From Franzmannia qiaohouensis (GTDB lineage Bacteria > Pseudomonadota > Gammaproteobacteria > Pseudomonadales > Halomonadaceae): a DNA stretch of 64,000 nucleotides. Of the stretch, positions 45,841-56,350 are shown piece after piece. A program made the translations under genes and the position numbers. The first letter of the stretch is position 1. Each line of letters begins with the position of its first letter. Location: positions 1-64,000 of the forward strand of contig NZ_JARWAM010000012.1 in NCBI RefSeq assembly GCF_031451695.1, in the 5' to 3' direction. The notes beneath the pieces are model-generated. The model searched no databases, was not told where the DNA came from, and saw only the letters and a list, made by a program, of their open reading frames with translations.

Positions 45841-47187
45841 TCACAGGATCATGGCGGCGACCCAGCCGAAGGCGATCAGCGGGATATTGTAGTGCAGGAA
45901 GGTCGGCACCACGGTGTCCCAGATATGGTCGTGCTGGCCGTCGGCGTTGAGGCCAGCGGTGGGGCCCAGGGTCGAGTCCGAGGCCGGCGAGCCGGCGTCA
46001 CCCAGCGCCGCGGCGGTGCCGACCAGGGCGATGGTGGCCATCGGCGAGAAGCCGAAGCCCAGTGCCAGCGGCACGTAGAGCGAGGCGATGATGGGGATGG
46101 TCGAGAACGACGAGCCGATGCCCATGGTGATGAACAGCCCCACCAGCAGCATGACCAGCGCGGCCAGGCCCTTGTTGTCGCCGATCAGCTCGGCGGAGCC
46201 GGCGACCAGGCCCTCCACTTCGCCGCTGGCCTGCATCACGCTGGCAAAGCCCGCTGCGGTGATCATGATGAACCCCACCAGTGCCATCATGCGCATGCCT
46301 TCGGTGAAGATGCCGTCCTGCTCGTGCCAGCGGAACACCCCGCTTACCGACAGCAGCGCAAAGCCGAAGATACCGCCCAGCACCATCGAGCCGGTCACCA
46401 GCTGCACCGCCACCGTGCCCACCAGCGAGGCCGCCAGCACGGCTTTCTGCCAGGGCGCCAGATGGCGTGCCGCCTCGGCGGGTGTCTCGTCGCCGTGGGC
46501 CAGGTCACGGTCCTCGTAGCGGCGCCCCTTGCGATAGCTGAACAGCACCGCCACGGCCAGGCCCAGCGCCATGCCGCCGATCGGAATCAGCATCGCCATG
46601 GGCACCATGCCGCGGGTCACCTCGAGGCCCAGCGCGGCACCGCTCTCGTTGAGGTTGGCGAGCAGGATATCGTTGAGGAAGATCGCCCCGAAGCCCACCG
46701 GCAGCAGCATATAGGGGGCGGTAATACCGAAGGTGATCACGCAGGCCGCCACCCGGCGGTCGAGGTTGAGGTGATTCATCAGCTTGAGCAGCGGCGGCAC
46801 CAGCACCGGAATGAAGGCGATATGCACCGGGATCAGGTTCTGGGAACTGACCGCGGCGGCCAGCAGCGCGGCGAGCAGGGTGTAGGCCACCAGGCGGCGA
46901 TTGCCGCCGTCGCTGTCGAGGTTGAGGCCGGCGATGGCGCGGTTGGCCAGCAGCTCGGTGATGCCCGAGCGCGACAGCGCCACGGCGAAGGCGCCCAGCA
47001 CGGCGTAGGAGAGCGCGATGGTGGCGCCGTTGCCGAGCCCGTCGTTGAAGGCGTCGAGGATCTCGCCCAGCGGCATGCCGGCGACCAGGCCGCCGACCAG
47101 GGTGGCGACGATCAGCGCGAAGACCACGGAAACCCGGGCAAGACTCAGGGAGACCATCACCAGGATGGCCAGAACGATGGCATTCAT
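45841..47187 (-). CDS. Na+/H+ antiporter-family transporter at the end of the hut operon
   Basis: The 448-aa inner-membrane protein has about 11-12 helices. Its start MNAIVLAILVMVSLSLARVSVVFALIVATLVGGLVAGM, plus GSSFSTIPIIASLYVPLALGFGFSP and GDAGSPASDSTLGPTAGLNADGQHDHIWDTVVPTF, matches the NhaC-like 'Na+/H+ antiporter family protein' group, which includes putative amino-acid transporters. It follows hutH after 76 bases on the same strand, so a role in histidine or urocanate uptake, or Na+ extrusion coupled to it, is plausible. True substrate unknown. Confidence 0.85.
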   Translation of the reverse strand: MNAIVLAILVMVSLSLARVSVVFALIVATLVGGLVAGMPLGEILDAFNDGLGNGATIALSYAVLGAFAVALSRSGITELLANRAIAGLNLDSDGGNRRLVAYTLLAALLAAAVSSQNLIPVHIAFIPVLVPPLLKLMNHLNLDRRVAACVITFGITAPYMLLPVGFGAIFLNDILLANLNESGAALGLEVTRGMVPMAMLIPIGGMALGLAVAVLFSYRKGRRYEDRDLAHGDETPAEAARHLAPWQKAVLAASLVGTVAVQLVTGSMVLGGIFGFALLSVSGVFRWHEQDGIFTEGMRMMALVGFIMITAAGFASVMQASGEVEGLVAGSAELIGDNKGLAALVMLLVGLFITMGIGSSFSTIPIIASLYVPLALGFGFSPMATIALVGTAAALGDAGSPASDSTLGPTAGLNADGQHDHIWDTVVPTFLHYNIPLIAFGWVAAMIL

Positions 47188-47263
47188 GAAGCACTCTTGT
47201 GGTTGGATTGAGCAGGGATGACGAGCCCCGCGGCCAGGCACCGCGGGGGTAAATCACGGCGGC

Positions 47264-48811
47264 TCAGCGAGCGCTGGGCAGCATACCGGCGGGCACTAGC
47301 GTGCTCAAGCTGCGCGCTGCCAGCAGCTCGCTGGCGGCTTCGATATCGGGGCCGAAGAAGCGGTCCTTGGCGTAGTAGCTGACGCGCTCGCGCAGTGCGC
47401 TGCGGGCCTGCTCCAGCGCCGCGGTGCTGGTCAGCCGCTCGCCGTCCTGAATCCGAAAGTCGAGGCCCTGGCAGGCCGCCAGCCACTCGATGGCGAGTAT
47501 CCCGCGCACGTTGTCGGCCATCTCCCACAGCCGCTTGCCGGCGGCCGGCGCCATGGAGACGTGGTCCTCCTGGTTGGCCGAGGTGGGCAGGCTGTCAACG
47601 CTGTGCGGGTGCGCCAGCGCCTTGTTCTCGCTGGCCAGGGCCGCCGCCGTCACCTGGGCGATCATGAAGCCGGAGTTGACCCCGCCGTTCTCGACCAGGA
47701 AGGGCGGCAGCTGGGACATGTGCTTGTCCATCATCAGAGAGACGCGCCGCTCGGTGAGCGAGCCGATCTCGGCGATGGCCAGCGCCAGGTTGTCGGCGGC
47801 CATGGCCACCGGCTCGGCGTGGAAGTTGCCGCCGGAGATGATGTCACCCTGCTCGGCGAACACCAGCGGGTTGTCGGATACCGCGTTGACCTCCACCGCC
47901 AGCACCTCGGCGGCCTGGCGCAGCTGGGTCAGGCAGGCGCCCATCACCTGGGGCTGGCAGCGCAGCGAGTAGGGGTCCTGGACCTTGCCGCAGTCGACGT
48001 GGGAGTCGCTCAGTGCGCTGCGCTCGCCGAGCAGGTGACGGTAGGCCGCGGCGGCATCGATCTGGCCCTGCTGGCCGCGCACGTCGTGGATGCGCGGGTC
48101 GAAGGGCGAGCGTGAGCTGAGCGTGGCCTCGACGGTCAGCGCGCCGCAGACCGTGGCGGCGGCGTAGAGGTCTTCGGCGTCGAATAGTCCCTTAAGCGCA
48201 TAAGCGCTGGAGACCTGGGTACCGTTGAGCAGCGCCAGACCCTCCTTGGGGGCCAGGGCGATGGGCTGCAGGCCGGCGATCTCCAGTGCCTGGCGGGCGG
48301 GCAGCCATTCGCCCCGGTAGCGGGCCTTGCCTTCGCCGAGCAGTACCACGCTCATATGGGCGAGCGGCGCCAGGTCGCCGGAGGCGCCTACCGAGCCCTT
48401 GAGCGGGATATGCGGGTAGACCTCGGCGTTGGCCAGGGCGATCAGCGCGTCGAGCACCTCACGGCGAATGCCGGAGTAGCCCCGCGCCAGGCTGTTGACC
48501 TTGAGCACCATGATCAGCCGCACCAGGGCGTCGTCGATGGCCGGGCCGACGCCGGTGGCATGCGACAGCACCAGCGAGCGCTGCAGGTCTTCGAGGTGCT
48601 CGTGCTCGATGCGGGTCTGGGCCAGCAGGCCGAAGCCGGTGTTGATGCCGTAGACGGTGCGGTCTTCGGCGACGACCTGGTTGACGCAGTCGACGCCTTG
48701 CTGGATGGCGGCATTGGCGCTGTCGGGCAGGCTCACCTGGATGGGCGCCTCGAAGACCTGGCGCGCCTGGGCCAGGGTCATCTTGCCGGGGTGGATCTCG
48801 AGATGTGGCAT
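47264..48811 (-). CDS. hutH: Histidine ammonia-lyase HutH
   Basis: HutH removes ammonia from L-histidine to give trans-urocanate, the first step of the pathway. The 515-aa protein has the autocatalytic MIO triad Ala143-Ser144-Gly145 in GSVGASGDLAPLAHM, the catalytic YGINTGFG, and SANQEDHVSM. Length is normal. It is fourth in the hut operon, separated from hutU by 223 bases that contain a double-hairpin repeat, and so might also have its own promoter. Confidence 0.96.
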   Translation of the reverse strand: MPHLEIHPGKMTLAQARQVFEAPIQVSLPDSANAAIQQGVDCVNQVVAEDRTVYGINTGFGLLAQTRIEHEHLEDLQRSLVLSHATGVGPAIDDALVRLIMVLKVNSLARGYSGIRREVLDALIALANAEVYPHIPLKGSVGASGDLAPLAHMSVVLLGEGKARYRGEWLPARQALEIAGLQPIALAPKEGLALLNGTQVSSAYALKGLFDAEDLYAAATVCGALTVEATLSSRSPFDPRIHDVRGQQGQIDAAAAYRHLLGERSALSDSHVDCGKVQDPYSLRCQPQVMGACLTQLRQAAEVLAVEVNAVSDNPLVFAEQGDIISGGNFHAEPVAMAADNLALAIAEIGSLTERRVSLMMDKHMSQLPPFLVENGGVNSGFMIAQVTAAALASENKALAHPHSVDSLPTSANQEDHVSMAPAAGKRLWEMADNVRGILAIEWLAACQGLDFRIQDGERLTSTAALEQARSALRERVSYYAKDRFFGPDIEAASELLAARSLSTLVPAGMLPSAR

Positions 48812-48926
48812 GCGGTGAATCTCTTTTTAAGGTGCGTTCTTTGCTGACTGGTTAGGAGCTGTTCCGGCGCTCAGCGCATCAGGCGTTGGCAGCTGAAGCG
48901 ATGAGCTTTGCCGGCAACAAGCCTCC

Positions 48927-48989
48927 GCGAGGGCGCTGTAAACCCATCCCTGGGCGCTACTTTTGCCATCCATGGCAAAAAACCCTCGC
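48927..48989. repeat. Double-hairpin ERIC/REP-like intergenic repeat between hutU and hutH
   Basis: GCGAGGG at 48927-48933 pairs with CCCTCGC at 48983-48989, enclosing two smaller hairpins. One has CCCA/TGGG arms around 48943-48954, the other TTTTGCCAT-CC-ATGGCAAAA at 48961-48980. This cloverleaf layout is like repeats I know from Halomonas and related genomes, where a similar unit with CCATCCCTGG and CCATCCATGG cores occurs. It lies inside the hut operon's 223-base gap. Confidence 0.6.
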
Positions 48990-49034
48990 TTCGCCTTGTC
49001 CCCGGCGCTCATCGCGCCGCACGTCGAGGCGCGC

Positions 49035-50723
<1,689 letters not shown>

Positions 50724-50740
50724 GGCGGTCTCCTCTGAGG

Positions 50741-51685
50741 TCAATCCAGGGTCAGTTGATGGATCAGGCGCGCCGCCGAACGGGCGGTGCGCTGGTCGAT
50801 GTCGTGGTCGGGGTTGAGCTCGGCGAGGTCGGCGAGGCGCAGCTTGCCGCTGTCGCGTACCGCCTCGATAAGCGGTTCGAGCTGCGCCAGCGTCACGCCG
50901 CGGGCCGCTGGCGCACTGACCCCGGGGGCCTCGGCGGCGGGCAGCACGTCGAGGTCGATGGTCAGGTAGAGGTGGTCGCAGCGCGCCATGAAGCGCTCCA
51001 GGTCGCGCTGGATGGCCTCGAGCCTAGTTGGCTGGAAGTCGCGATCCTCGCGCACCAGCACGCCCAGTTCCCGGGCGCGGTTGAACAGCGCGCGGGTATT
51101 GGCGGCACGGCTCACCCCCAGGCAGGCGTAGCGGAACGGCCAGCCGCGGGCCTCGCAGGCCTCGGCGATCTGCGCGAAGGGCGTGCCGGAGGAGCGCACA
51201 TGCGCCGGGTCGCGCAGGTCGAGGTGGGCATCGAGATTGATGATGCCGACCCGCGGCTTGTCTTCGCCGCTGGCGTCGAGGTGGCGGGCCAGCCCGGACC
51301 AGCTGGCAAAGGCGATCTCATGGCCGCCGCCGAGGGCGATGGGGCGCTGGCCCGACGCCATCAGGGCAGCCAGCCGCTCGGCGAGGCGCGCCTGGGCGGC
51401 TTCCATGTCGGTATCGCCGTGGCAGGTCACGTCGCCAGCGTCATAGGCCGGCGCCTGGCGGTGCCAGGCCAGCGGTGCCAGGGCGCGACGTAGCGCACGA
51501 GGCCCCTTGGCGGCGCCGATACGCCCCTTGTTGCGTGCCACGCCGGCATCGCAGGCGAAACCCAGCAGGGCTACGCCAGGTGGGCTGTCCGGCATCAGTG
51601 GCTGGATCGCTTGATGCCAGCGCAGGCTGTCGGCCTCGGGGTCCTCGCGGCCGGCCCAAGCCGACATATCGATGGCGTTAGCCAT
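50741..51685 (-). CDS. hutG: Formimidoylglutamase HutG
   Basis: HutG hydrolyses N-formimidoyl-L-glutamate to glutamate and formamide. The 314-aa ureohydrolase (arginase fold) has the Mn-binding motifs GGGHEI, NLDAHLDLR and LTIDLDVLPA. This is the short-branch enzyme; no hutF or formylglutamate route is present in the window. Its start overlaps the end of hutI by eight bases, and the hutU start follows directly, so translation is coupled. Confidence 0.93.
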   Translation of the reverse strand: MANAIDMSAWAGREDPEADSLRWHQAIQPLMPDSPPGVALLGFACDAGVARNKGRIGAAKGPRALRRALAPLAWHRQAPAYDAGDVTCHGDTDMEAAQARLAERLAALMASGQRPIALGGGHEIAFASWSGLARHLDASGEDKPRVGIINLDAHLDLRDPAHVRSSGTPFAQIAEACEARGWPFRYACLGVSRAANTRALFNRARELGVLVREDRDFQPTRLEAIQRDLERFMARCDHLYLTIDLDVLPAAEAPGVSAPAARGVTLAQLEPLIEAVRDSGKLRLADLAELNPDHDIDQRTARSAARLIHQLTLD

Positions 51686-52898
51686 GGGTCACCTCGCCGT
51701 TAAAGACTCGCTGGCGCAGCCGGCCGGGCTGCACGGCATAGGCGAGGGCCGCCGGGGTGTCGGCGCTCCACAGGCAGAGGTCCGCCGGGGCGCCGGCTTG
51801 GATGCGGCCGAGGCCTTGTTCGGCGAGTCCGAGCGCCTGTGCGCCGTGGGCGGTCATGCCGGCCAGGGCTTCCTGAGGCGTAAGGCGGAACAGGGTGCAG
51901 GCGAAGTTGAGCATCAGCGTCGGGTCGAAGATCGGTGAGCTGCCGGGGTTGGCGTCGGTGGCCACGGCCATCGGCACGCCTGCGCGGCGCAGGGCGTCGA
52001 TGGGCGGCAGCTGGGTCTCGCGCAGGGTGTGGAAGGCACCGGGCAGCAGCACGGCGACGCTGCCGGCATCGCGGAGGGCGGTCACGCCGGCCTCGTCGAG
52101 GTATTCGATATGGTCGGCGGATAGGGCGCCGAAGCGCGCCGCGGCGGCGCTGCCGCCGAGGTTGGAGAGCTGCTCGGCGTGGGCCTTGAGGGCCAGGCCG
52201 TGCTCTTTGGCGGCGGCGAAGACCTGCTCGCACTGGGCCACCGAGAAGGCGATCTTCTCGCAGAACACGTCGACGGCGTCGGCCAGGCCGTCGGCGGCCG
52301 CGGCGGGGATCATCTCCTCGCAGACCAGGCGGATATAGCCGTCGCTATCGTTCTTGAACTCGGGTGGCAGGGCGTGGGCGCCGAGCAGGGTGGTGATAAC
52401 TCGCACCGGCAGCGCCTCGCCCAGGCGACGCGCCACGCGCAGCATCTTGAGCTCGTCGCTGACCGTCAGGCCGTAGCCGGACTTGATCTCCACCGTGGTC
52501 ACGCCCTCGGCCATCAGTGCTTCGAGGCGCGGCCGCGCGGCGGCGAAGAGTTCATCCTCGCTGGCCGCGCGGGTGGCGTTGACGGTGCTGAGGATGCCGC
52601 CGCCGCGGCGGGCGATCTCCTCGTAGCTGACGCCTTCGAGGCGCTGCTCGAATTCATCGGCCCGCGAGCCGCCAAACACCAGATGGGTATGGCAGTCCAC
52701 CAGGCCGGGGGTCATCACGCCGCCGCGGGCCATTTCGCGGTACGCGGCAAGCCGTGCGTCGTCCGCCTGGGCCATTGGCATCACCTGGGCGATACGCTTG
52801 CCCTCGACGATCACCGCCATCGGCTCGGGGTGGCTGCGATGGCCGTCGAAGAGCGTGACGTCGCGCCATAGCATGGCGGTTGGCTGGGTGCCTGGCAT
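51678..52898 (-). CDS. hutI: Imidazolonepropionase HutI
   Basis: HutI opens the ring of imidazolonepropionate to give N-formimidoyl-L-glutamate. The 406-aa amidohydrolase has the metal-binding PGLVDCHTHLVFGGSRADEFEQR, TTVEIKSGYGL, LKAHAEQL and ATDANPGSSP blocks. CAGGAGGCC precedes the ATG at 52898. It is the first gene of the operon; a HutC-type operator lies 27 bases upstream of its start. Confidence 0.95.
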   Translation of the reverse strand: MPGTQPTAMLWRDVTLFDGHRSHPEPMAVIVEGKRIAQVMPMAQADDARLAAYREMARGGVMTPGLVDCHTHLVFGGSRADEFEQRLEGVSYEEIARRGGGILSTVNATRAASEDELFAAARPRLEALMAEGVTTVEIKSGYGLTVSDELKMLRVARRLGEALPVRVITTLLGAHALPPEFKNDSDGYIRLVCEEMIPAAAADGLADAVDVFCEKIAFSVAQCEQVFAAAKEHGLALKAHAEQLSNLGGSAAAARFGALSADHIEYLDEAGVTALRDAGSVAVLLPGAFHTLRETQLPPIDALRRAGVPMAVATDANPGSSPIFDPTLMLNFACTLFRLTPQEALAGMTAHGAQALGLAEQGLGRIQAGAPADLCLWSADTPAALAYAVQPGRLRQRVFNGEVTHG

Positions 52899-52924
52899 GG
52901 GGCCTCCTGCTTGAGTGGCGTATT

Positions 52925-52934
52925 TGTATATACA
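52925..52934. promoter_or_regulatory. HutC operator upstream of hutI
   Basis: TGTATATACA is a perfect ten-base palindrome fitting the TGTA-N2-TACA pattern bound by HutC. It is within TTGTATATACAT, identical to the second copy at 53144-53155, and lies 27 bases upstream of the hutI start, overlapping the expected promoter or leader. Confidence 0.8.
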
Positions 52935-53144
52935 TTTAGCCGGACGCGCTGGCGACGTCAAGGCCGATGTCGGCATGTCGTTGGTGCGTCTTGCACATGA
53001 GATGATCAATATATTTTTATATTATTGATATTAAAGTTTTTTATTTCTTTTCGTTGCGCCCCATCAACGCGCCTACGCGGGCTTGGTAAGACCAAAGTAT
53101 AGTCGCTTGAGAGGCGACGGGATTGGCGCGAAGCGACGGCGTAT

Positions 53145-53154
53145 TGTATATACA
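53145..53154. promoter_or_regulatory. HutC operator upstream of the YjiH-like gene
   Basis: A second TGTATATACA palindrome in the same 12-base context lies 73 bases before the YjiH-like start codon. The two sites are 220 bases apart, which allows separate repression of the divergent promoters or looping. Confidence 0.8.
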
Positions 53155-53226
53155 TATTGTCGGCGTCCTTGCCGTCCGTGCGATTTCCGCTACTGCCAAT
53201 CAGACAACCAGAGGGAGCCACTCCCC

Positions 53227-54567
53227 ATGTCAGACCATCACACCGCGACCGATGAGGGCCGTCCCAGGGCAACCGCCCGGCCCGCCACCGTGCTCAAGCT
53301 GTTTCTGCCCAGTGCGCTGGGCATCCTGATCTTCTTCGTGCCGGTGACCATTGCCGGCAATACCACCATCCTGCTCGACCATATGGTCACCGGGGCGCGT
53401 AGCCTGCTAGGCGACCTGAGCGGCTTCTACGCTCTGGCGCTGATCGTGGCCGGTGCCGCCTATCCGCTGGTCAAGGGCTACTGGAATCGCAGTCTTACCG
53501 AGCGCATTTTCAGCGTGTTGAAGATTGCCGGGGTAGCCGCGGCGCTGATGGCGATGACCGGCTGGGGGCCAGGCTTCCTGCACGAACCCGACATGCTGCC
53601 GTTCCTGTTCGAGCGGCTGGTGATCCCGGTCGGGCTGATCGTACCGATCGGCGCGGTGTTTCTGGCCTTGCTGATCAGCTACGGACTGCTGGAGCTGATT
53701 GGCGTGCTGCTGCAGCCGATCATGCGCCCGGTGTGGCGGACCCCGGGGCGCAGCGCCATCGATGCGGTGGCGTCCTTCGTCGGCAGCTATTCGATTGGCC
53801 TGCTGATCACTAACCGGGTCTATCAGGCGGGGCAGTATTCGGCGCGGGAGGCGGCGATCATCGCTACCGGCTTCTCCACGGTCTCGGCGACCTTCATGAT
53901 CATCGTCGCCCGCACCCTCGACCTGATGAGCGTATGGAATCTCTACTTCTGGCTGACCCTGGCGATTACTTTCATCGTCACCGCGGTGACCGTGCGCCTG
54001 CCGCCGCTGTCGCGGATGGACGATAGAAAGTCGGACGGCGAGCCCGAGGCGCTGCCCGGCAAGCGGCTTTCCACCGCCTGGCAGACTGGGCTCGGGGTTG
54101 CCGAGCAGGCACCGGGCCTGCACCGCAGCGTGGCGCTCAACGTGCGCGAAGGACTGGTGATGGCGATCAGCATTCTGCCGTCGATCATGTCGGTGGGGTT
54201 GCTGGGCCTGCTGCTGGCCAAGTACACGCCGCTGTTCGAGTGGCTGGGCTGGCTGTTCTATCCGTTCGTGGCGATCTGGGGGCTCGATGACGGTGCGGCC
54301 CTGGCCCAGGCCTCGGCGGCGGGGCTCGCCGAGATGTTCCTGCCGGCGCTACTGATGGCGGAGGCCGAGTTCGTGGCACGCTTTGCCGCCGGGGTAGTGT
54401 CGGTATCCGGGGTGCTGTTCTTCTCGGCGTCGATCCCCTGCATCCTCTCCACCAGTATTCCGCTATCGGTGGCGCGCATCGTGGCGGTGTGGTTCATGCG
54501 CGTGGCGCTGAGCCTGCTGCTGGCGGTGCCGGCGGGGTATCTGGCCCTGGCGCTCTCCGGGGGGTGA
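53227..54567 (+). CDS. YjiH family membrane protein of the hut regulon
   Basis: The 446-aa protein has about ten helices. The pattern IFFVPVTIAGNTTILLDHMV, SFVGSYSIGLLITNRVYQAGQYSAREAAIIATGFSTVSATFM and the C-terminal FFSASIPCILSTSIP match the YjiH/nucleoside-recognition ('Gate') group of unknown role. GAGGGAGCC precedes the ATG at 53227. A HutC-type box in its promoter and its position opposite hutI suggest it moves histidine, urocanate or a related metabolite. Confidence 0.85.
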   Translation: MSDHHTATDEGRPRATARPATVLKLFLPSALGILIFFVPVTIAGNTTILLDHMVTGARSLLGDLSGFYALALIVAGAAYPLVKGYWNRSLTERIFSVLKIAGVAAALMAMTGWGPGFLHEPDMLPFLFERLVIPVGLIVPIGAVFLALLISYGLLELIGVLLQPIMRPVWRTPGRSAIDAVASFVGSYSIGLLITNRVYQAGQYSAREAAIIATGFSTVSATFMIIVARTLDLMSVWNLYFWLTLAITFIVTAVTVRLPPLSRMDDRKSDGEPEALPGKRLSTAWQTGLGVAEQAPGLHRSVALNVREGLVMAISILPSIMSVGLLGLLLAKYTPLFEWLGWLFYPFVAIWGLDDGAALAQASAAGLAEMFLPALLMAEAEFVARFAAGVVSVSGVLFFSASIPCILSTSIPLSVARIVAVWFMRVALSLLLAVPAGYLALALSGG

Positions 54568-54637
54568 GACGTCCCGCCCTTGTCGCTTGACTGCGGCCGG
54601 GCCTGATCTCGGCCGCAGTGCCTCGCACGGCGCAGGG

Positions 54638-55354
54638 TCAGCTGCCGTTGCGGTGCACCGAGGAGCGCAGCTTGTAGCGCTCGCCGGGGTGAATCAGCCG
54701 GGCATAGCTGATCAGATGCTCGCCGGACCAGGTGCGGCGGATCATGCTCAGGCAGGGGCGGCTGGTCTCGGTGTCGAGATGGCCGGCGGTGGCGGCATCC
54801 ACCAGCACCGCTTCGACCACGTGCTCGATATCGGTGATCGGGCAGGCCGCCACCAGCACCTCGTTGGGGGTATGCCGCGAGAAGTCGTTGGCCAGGTAGT
54901 CGGGCACCCAGCGCGGGTTGACGTAGCGGTCCTCGAGCTGGATCGGTATCGCGTTCTCGCAGTGCACGATCAGGGTATGGAAGACCTGGGTGCCGAGACG
55001 CACGCCGAGGCGCAGGGCGACCTCATCGTCGGCGGCGATGGCGTCGCTGGCGAGCACCTGATTGGTGTAGGCGTGGCCGCGGCTGCGCACCTCCTCGGCG
55101 ATGTTATGCACTTCGACCAGCGATGACTCCGCCTTGCGGTCGGTGACGAAGGTGCCGAGGCCCGGCTGCCGGGTCAGGTAGCCCTGCTGCACCAGGTCGC
55201 GAATCGCCTTGTTGGCGGTCATGCGGCTGACGCCGAAGTCGCGGGCCAGCTGCTCCTCTGGGGGGATCTGATGATGAGCCGGCCAGATGCCGCCATGAAT
55301 GTTCTCCAGCAGGTGCTGCTGGATCTGCAGATAGAGCGGAGGGGAGCTGCCCAT
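54638..55354 (-). CDS. hutC: Histidine utilization repressor HutC (GntR family)
   Basis: HutC represses hut genes until urocanate binds. The 238-aa protein has a GntR winged helix (YLQIQQHLLENIHGGIW, QLARDFGVSRMTANKAIRDLVQQGYLTRQPGLGTFV) and a UTRA effector domain with HNIAEEVRSRGH, PIQLEDRYVNP and LISYARLIHPGERYKL. It is the last gene of the cluster, convergent with the YjiH-like gene, and not itself in the hutI operon. No clear TGTATATACA box was found before its own start. Confidence 0.92.
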   Translation of the reverse strand: MGSSPPLYLQIQQHLLENIHGGIWPAHHQIPPEEQLARDFGVSRMTANKAIRDLVQQGYLTRQPGLGTFVTDRKAESSLVEVHNIAEEVRSRGHAYTNQVLASDAIAADDEVALRLGVRLGTQVFHTLIVHCENAIPIQLEDRYVNPRWVPDYLANDFSRHTPNEVLVAACPITDIEHVVEAVLVDAATAGHLDTETSRPCLSMIRRTWSGEHLISYARLIHPGERYKLRSSVHRNGS

Positions 55355-55656
55355 GGTCGGCGCCGGGTCCTGTGTCGAGTGGTGGTCGATCGGCTATCGG
55401 TGATCGGCAGTTTACCCGTCAGTGGCGGCGTTTTCATCCTGATGCATCAGCGATGAGCTTGCTTAGTCATAATCGACATAAAAGAAACTTGCTCGAATGT
55501 AATATATAGACAACCTTGATAAAGACAAATCCAACTAAGCGGGTCATATATGACGCCGTGATGGTTTAGGGATGAATTATCAAGTAAGCGACTGCACTAG
55601 TTCACGGTGCGCCAGGTCGCGTTGCGTCGCCCGCACCCGATCAAGGAGGGCACGTC
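55355..55656. other. Divergent region between hutC and the DUF1269-type gene
   Basis: These 302 bases hold no convincing gene. The stretch 55460-55590 is AT-rich and probably includes both promoters. Only weak TGT...ACA pairs occur at 55498-55512, not a HutC-grade palindrome. Nothing else was recognised. Confidence 0.5.
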
Positions 55657-56193
55657 ATGCAGCGCCTCTATTTTCTTACCCCCGACCTGGATACTACGGT
55701 CAATATCGCCCATGAGTTGGAAGAACTGGGATTGTCCCAGAATGAAGTGCACGTTACCGGGCGCGACTGGGTGCACCTCAAGGAGCGCGGCGTCAACAAT
55801 GCCACCCTGCGCCAGACCTCCGATGTGGGGCACGCTGCCCTGCGTGGTTTGCTGTTCGGCATTCCGCTGGGCTGTGCGCTCGGGGTGCTGGTCTATTACG
55901 TGCTGGGCGAGGGGTTCGGTGACATCGGCATCAGCGTGGTGATCGCCGGCATGGGTGTCTTCGGCGGCCTGTTCGGGGTCTGGACCAGCACCATGATCGG
56001 CGTTTCGGTTCACGACGTGAAGGTCGACAAGTACGAGGAGGAGATCGAACGCGGCGCCTTTCTGATGATGGTGGACGTCTCCAACGAGCGCGAGTCGAAG
56101 GTCTACTCGGCGATTCATCGCCACCACCCCGAGGTGATCATCGATAAGGTGACAGCGGAAGAGCGACGCCATCACTGTGGTACCGGGGTTTAA
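55657..56193 (+). CDS. DUF1269-like small membrane protein
   Basis: The 178-aa protein has a soluble N-terminal part (residues 1-60, YFLTPDLDTTVNIAHELEELGLSQNEVHVTGRD), two hydrophobic Gly-rich helices (65-85 and 93-115) and a C-terminal soluble part with MMVDVSNERESKVYSAIHRHHPEV. This is the DUF1269/'general stress'-like layout. AAGGAGGGC precedes the ATG. Function unknown; it lies before the cox operon on the same strand with 157 bases between. Confidence 0.72.
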   Translation: MQRLYFLTPDLDTTVNIAHELEELGLSQNEVHVTGRDWVHLKERGVNNATLRQTSDVGHAALRGLLFGIPLGCALGVLVYYVLGEGFGDIGISVVIAGMGVFGGLFGVWTSTMIGVSVHDVKVDKYEEEIERGAFLMMVDVSNERESKVYSAIHRHHPEVIIDKVTAEERRHHCGTGV

Positions 56194-56350
56194 GATTAAT
56201 GTCGCTATTATTACTTTCCGCGACTTGCTAGTAGCGAATTAGTATATTGCCCGGGTAGATATATAGAAAAGGTAACTAATGCCAGTCGTTACATAAATAA
56301 GTCTGATGGCTGGCTGACAATATAGTCAGGCGTAGGCAAGGGGGCAGCCG

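Larger units (their letters stand above)
52899..53226. promoter_or_regulatory. Divergent hutI / yjiH-like promoter region
   Basis: This 328-base gap without a gene holds the divergent promoters of hutI and the YjiH-like gene. A strongly AT-rich tract at about 52998-53052 lies in its middle, and TGTATATACA palindromes lie near each end. Exact -35 and -10 boxes were not fixed. Confidence 0.65.

Noticed and set aside
55498..55512. TGT...ACA pair before hutC as a third HutC box
   Set aside because: Only three-base arms match; the inner sequence departs from the two clear TGTATATACA sites.
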